64,000 bases of DNA from Phocoena phocoena (Eukaryota > Chordata > Mammalia > Artiodactyla > Phocoenidae), in the NCBI RefSeq assembly GCF_963924675.1, contig NC_089236.1, positions 48,144,500-48,208,499 on the forward strand, written 5' to 3'. This document shows, piece by piece, positions 63,571-64,000 of this stretch; within the stretch, counting starts at the first letter, position 1, and each line of letters opens with the position of its first letter. Position numbers and translations under genes: made by a program. The notes under the pieces are model-generated. The model made no database searches, was not told where the DNA came from, and worked only from the letters and a program-made list of their open reading frames with translations.

Positions 63571-64000
63571 CTTTGAAGATAATCTCAGTGGGTCTTTTAA
63601 TTGTTAAATGAAGATTACAGATTAATTTGTGGTTTAAGCAATACATGGAACTAATAATTCAAGCAAGTTTTCACATAATTAAACTATTGCTAATCCTCTA
63701 GAATGTCAAAATCTTTTAGAATCGTCCAAATTGTTATACTTCTGAATTCACATCAACCTTATAAACTTGACTCATGGAGAAATTCTAATAAATGTAATAA
63801 TGAAGAAATCTTTTCTATAATGTGAAAGTACGTCTAATTCTAAAGATCTTAATATAAAATTAAACATTTATAAACCAGCTGCTTTTATTAGCATGCTGTT
63901 GCAACCTATCTTAAAATTGTCTTTTATTATGTATAATCCTTCTGTTTATAAATCTATATCATGTCCACTAAAGATTTACTTAGCTCCTTGTTGTTGTTTT

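Overview
The window is mammalian nuclear DNA, most likely from a cetacean. Short non-coding-flanked exons with GT-AG splice sites sit in very long introns, and the introns are packed with L1 LINEs, old L2, MIR and DNA-transposon copies. At least seventeen tRNA-derived SINEs share a head reading roughly 'CTTCCCTGGTGGCGCAGTGG'. SINEs with that head belong to the CHR group of cetaceans, hippos and ruminants. I saw no BovB or Bov-A elements, which argues against a ruminant. The species is inferred, not shown.

The only host gene I can support is the middle of PIBF1 (also called CEP90), on the + strand. Eight consecutive coding exons lie at 7790-7890, 10714-10912, 13594-13713, 35920-36053, 41060-41168, 41440-41621, 42945-43070 and 62512-62610. 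Together they hold 1,070 coding bases. They join in frame, with phases 0-2, 2-0, 0-0, 0-2, 2-0, 0-2, 2-2 and 2-2, and contain no internal stop. They correspond to roughly residues 85-441 of the human protein of about 757 residues (numbering recalled, approximate). The start codon, promoter, N-terminal exons and C-terminal half lie outside the window. The product is a long coiled-coil protein of centriolar satellites and distal centrioles, needed for cilium formation. Shorter forms are described as a progesterone-induced immunomodulatory factor.

Layout: 1-7789 is intron carrying a near full-length but dead 7 kb L1 (56-7107, +). Positions 7790-13713 hold three exons. The next intron (13714-35919, 22.2 kb) contains SINEs, two old LTR-like repeats, old L1 and DNA transposons. 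Positions 35920-43070 hold five exons, with one intron of only 271 bp. The following intron (43071-62511, 19.4 kb) is the most repeat-rich, with four L1 pieces of 215 bp to 2.8 kb, a long L2 block and five SINEs. The last exon is followed by 1.4 kb of intron.

Many insertions have target-site duplications readable by eye, so their order can be worked out: SINE inside MIR, L1 inside L2, L1 inside MIR, and two SINEs stacked on one target. I found no evidence of a new biological system. The items worth a second look concern repeat history, small tandem duplications, cryptic splice sites and a weak donor.
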